Source of the DNA: Verrucomicrobiia bacterium
Lineage (GTDB): Bacteria; Verrucomicrobiota; Verrucomicrobiia; Limisphaerales; CAIMTB01
Assembly (NCBI GenBank): GCA_019634625.1
Contig: JAHCBA010000017.1
Location: 1 to 64,000, forward strand
DNA: 64,000 nt
Reading direction: 5' to 3'
Made by a program: the position numbers and the translations under genes. Under the pieces are notes generated by a model that saw only the letters and a program-made list of their open reading frames with translations, was not told the DNA's origin and did not search any database. Positions within the stretch are counted from its first letter, which is position 1. The number at the start of each line of letters is the position of its first letter. This document shows, piece by piece, positions 62,444 through 64,000 of the stretch.

Positions 62444-63592
62444 TCAAACCCATCGGGCCCGGTCCGGGTCGGCGGCGAGGCGGCGGACGAGTTCCTTGAT
62501 TTTCTGGGACTGGGACTTGTGGGCGACGAGGGTGGCGTCGTCGGTTTGCACCACGATGGAGTCGCGGAGGCCGACGAGGCAGATGGGGGTGCGGCGGGCC
62601 GGGGACCTGGCATCGAAGACGATGTTGCGGGCGGCATCGACGTGGAGGAAGTCGGCCTGGGAACAATTGCCCTCGGAGTCCGGTTTGAGGTGACGGGCGA
62701 GGGCGTTCCAGGAGCCGAGGTCGTCCCAGGAGAAGTCGCCATCGGCGACGACGACATTCTGGGCGTGTTCGAGCAGGGCGAAGTCGATGGCGATGCGTTT
62801 TACCTCGGGGTATTCGGCGGCCAGGGTGCGGGAGAGGCGGGCGGGACCGGCGGCGGCGGCTTCGAACCAGCGGTGGCAGGCCTCGTGCATGGCGGGCTGA
62901 TGCGCCTGGAGGCCCTGGGTGACGGTGACAAAGGACCAGATGAACATGCCGGCGTTCCAGCGGTATTGTCCGGACTGGAGGTATTCGAGGGCGGTGTCGT
63001 GATCGGGCTTCTCCTTGAACCGTTCGGCGCGGTGGAAGACGGTTTTGTAGGGTTTGGCGCCCTGGGGAGGCGGGAGCGGGGCGCCGACACGGATATAGCC
63101 GTAGCCGGTGGCGGGTTCGGTGGGTTGGATGCCGATGGTGACGATGACCTGGCCGCGGCTGGCGAGGTCGAGGGCGTCGGCGAGGACGCGCTGGAACTTC
63201 TTCTCCTCGGGGATGACGTGGTCGGCGGGGAGAACGGCCATGACGCCTGTGGTGGAGCGGGCGCCGACGAGGGCGGCGCCGAGGGTGACGGCGGCGCAGG
63301 TATCGCGGCCGACGGGTTCGGCCACGACATTTTCCCGTGGCAGGAGGGGCAGTTGACGTCGGACCTCGGGGGCCTGGGCGGCGTTGGTGATGACGAGAAT
63401 GTTTTCGGCCGGGACGACGGGGAGAACGCGGTGGACGGCCTGCTGGAGGAAGGACTGGTCGCCGAGGAGGCGGATGAGTTGCTTGGGGGTCTTTTCGCGG
63501 CTGACGGGCCAGAAGCGTTCGCCGCGACCGCCGGCCATGATGATGACGTAGCGGTCGGAGGGGCGGGATTTCCGGGCGGCCTTGGTCTTCAT
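62444..63592 (-). CDS. manC: Mannose-1-phosphate guanylyltransferase
   Basis: 382 aa, makes GDP-mannose from GTP and mannose-1-phosphate for polysaccharide synthesis. The nucleotidyltransferase signature MAGGRGERFWPVSREKTPKQ is intact, followed by the PADHVI region, GYGYIRVG, RFKEKPD, YRWNAGMFIW and DFSWDDLGSW, all expected for ManC/GMP type enzymes. The phosphomannose isomerase domain of bifunctional forms is absent. The start is the ATG at MKTKAARKSR. Convergent with the exosortase gene, 67 bp apart, which suits a role in exopolysaccharide or surface glycan production. Confidence 0.95.
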   Translation of the reverse strand: MKTKAARKSRPSDRYVIIMAGGRGERFWPVSREKTPKQLIRLLGDQSFLQQAVHRVLPVVPAENILVITNAAQAPEVRRQLPLLPRENVVAEPVGRDTCAAVTLGAALVGARSTTGVMAVLPADHVIPEEKKFQRVLADALDLASRGQVIVTIGIQPTEPATGYGYIRVGAPLPPPQGAKPYKTVFHRAERFKEKPDHDTALEYLQSGQYRWNAGMFIWSFVTVTQGLQAHQPAMHEACHRWFEAAAAGPARLSRTLAAEYPEVKRIAIDFALLEHAQNVVVADGDFSWDDLGSWNALARHLKPDSEGNCSQADFLHVDAARNIVFDARSPARRTPICLVGLRDSIVVQTDDATLVAHKSQSQKIKELVRRLAADPDRARWV

Positions 63593-63741
63593 GAACGGCG
63601 CCAAAGAAATCCGGAACGGGGGCGGGAGGCGACGCGAAAACGCGGGTTCATGGGGTGGGGGCCTGCGGCAGCCGGGGCAATGAGGGAGGCGGGGTGGGAG
63701 GGCTTGCGCCGGATTGGAGCATTGAGGACGCTGCGCGGGCG

Positions 63742-64000
63742 ATGAGTTTGCTGCCATTTGGAGAGCTGGCTCCCTATCGGGAGCGGCGGTTCCTGCCGAC
63801 CACGGTGGATTGGAACGAGTGGGACGCGATCGAGCCGTTGTTCGACCTGTTGGAGATACGGTTGGGGGCGGCACAGACGGGCGCCGAACTGGAGCGATGG
63901 TTGGGGGATTGGAGCGAGTTGACGGCTGCGATCGGGGAGGAGAGCGCACGACGGTACATCGGGATGACCTGCCATACGGAGGATGCGGAGGCGGAGCGGG
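63742..64000 (+). CDS. M3-family oligoendopeptidase, N-terminal part (cut by window end)
   Basis: The frame is open from the ATG to the last base (86 codons). The encoded start, with RRFLPTTVDWNEWDAIEPLF, LERWLGDWSELTAAI and YIGMTCHTEDAEAE, matches the N-terminal helical region of PepF/M3B oligoendopeptidases. The zinc motif HEXXH would be much further downstream, outside the window. It is divergent from manC, with 149 bp between starts. Confidence 0.8.
   Translation, partial: MSLLPFGELAPYRERRFLPTTVDWNEWDAIEPLFDLLEIRLGAAQTGAELERWLGDWSELTAAIGEESARRYIGMTCHTEDAEAER

Overview
The window is a 64 kb piece of a very GC-rich bacterial chromosome. Its gene families point to Verrucomicrobiota, probably the Limisphaerales/Pedosphaera side of Verrucomicrobiae. 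The clues are three secreted PQQ-type beta-propellers, a very large CotH/lamin-tail protein, an ECF sigma factor of the planctomycete/verrucomicrobial type, a Ser/Thr kinase fused to WD40 repeats, a fused exosortase-EpsI, and many short intergenic repeats. This placement is inferred from family content, not from a marker-gene tree.

Layout. 0-2.8 kb: an integron-type integrase with an extra N-terminal domain, followed by two copies of a ~455 bp direct repeat that contain strong hairpins. 2.8-8.0 kb (minus): a LarA-like racemase, a beta-barrel protein, a PQQ-propeller protein and an RlmM/FtsJ-like rRNA methyltransferase. 8.4-15.2 kb (plus): a Tat-exported TIM-barrel isomerase, a CehA/McbA-type PHP hydrolase, YebC and a TIR-nSTAND-membrane protein. 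15.3-20.3 kb: a secreted PA14-like protein, mnmA-cutA and a second PQQ-propeller. 20.5-30.5 kb (minus): six genes for multihaem cytochromes and an outer-membrane barrel. These resemble a porin-cytochrome conduit for moving electrons across the envelope and are the strongest functional system here. 30.9-37.6 kb: rpoD, a phosphoheptose isomerase, a third PQQ-propeller, a DUF4405 membrane protein, an RluA-type pseudouridine synthase, a small ORF and a PHP phosphatase.

From about 38.0 to 50.7 kb the strong G-over-C bias of the plus strand disappears. The segment is bounded by two ~130 bp direct repeats. Each repeat is a gene leader running into a start codon. The segment carries an ECF sigma factor, two small membrane proteins, an Aas-like acyltransferase/acyl-CoA ligase coupled to a PlsC-like acyltransferase, tails of a dead FAD oxidase and a dead cytochrome P450, a WD40 kinase and an aldehyde dehydrogenase. 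It looks like a genomic island or a rearranged block.

50.7-64 kb: a giant CotH protein divergent from an M64-like protease with FG-GAP repeats, a tRNA-Arg(CCG), a cupin, an exosortase-EpsI fusion, a mannose-1-phosphate guanylyltransferase and the start of an M3 oligoendopeptidase.

A ~155 bp family of intergenic elements (family A) occurs at least six times, mostly just upstream of genes; the best copies have terminal inverted repeats of about 18 bp and look like MITEs. They create misleading open frames that extend the N-termini of neighbouring genes, so several starts here were moved downstream.
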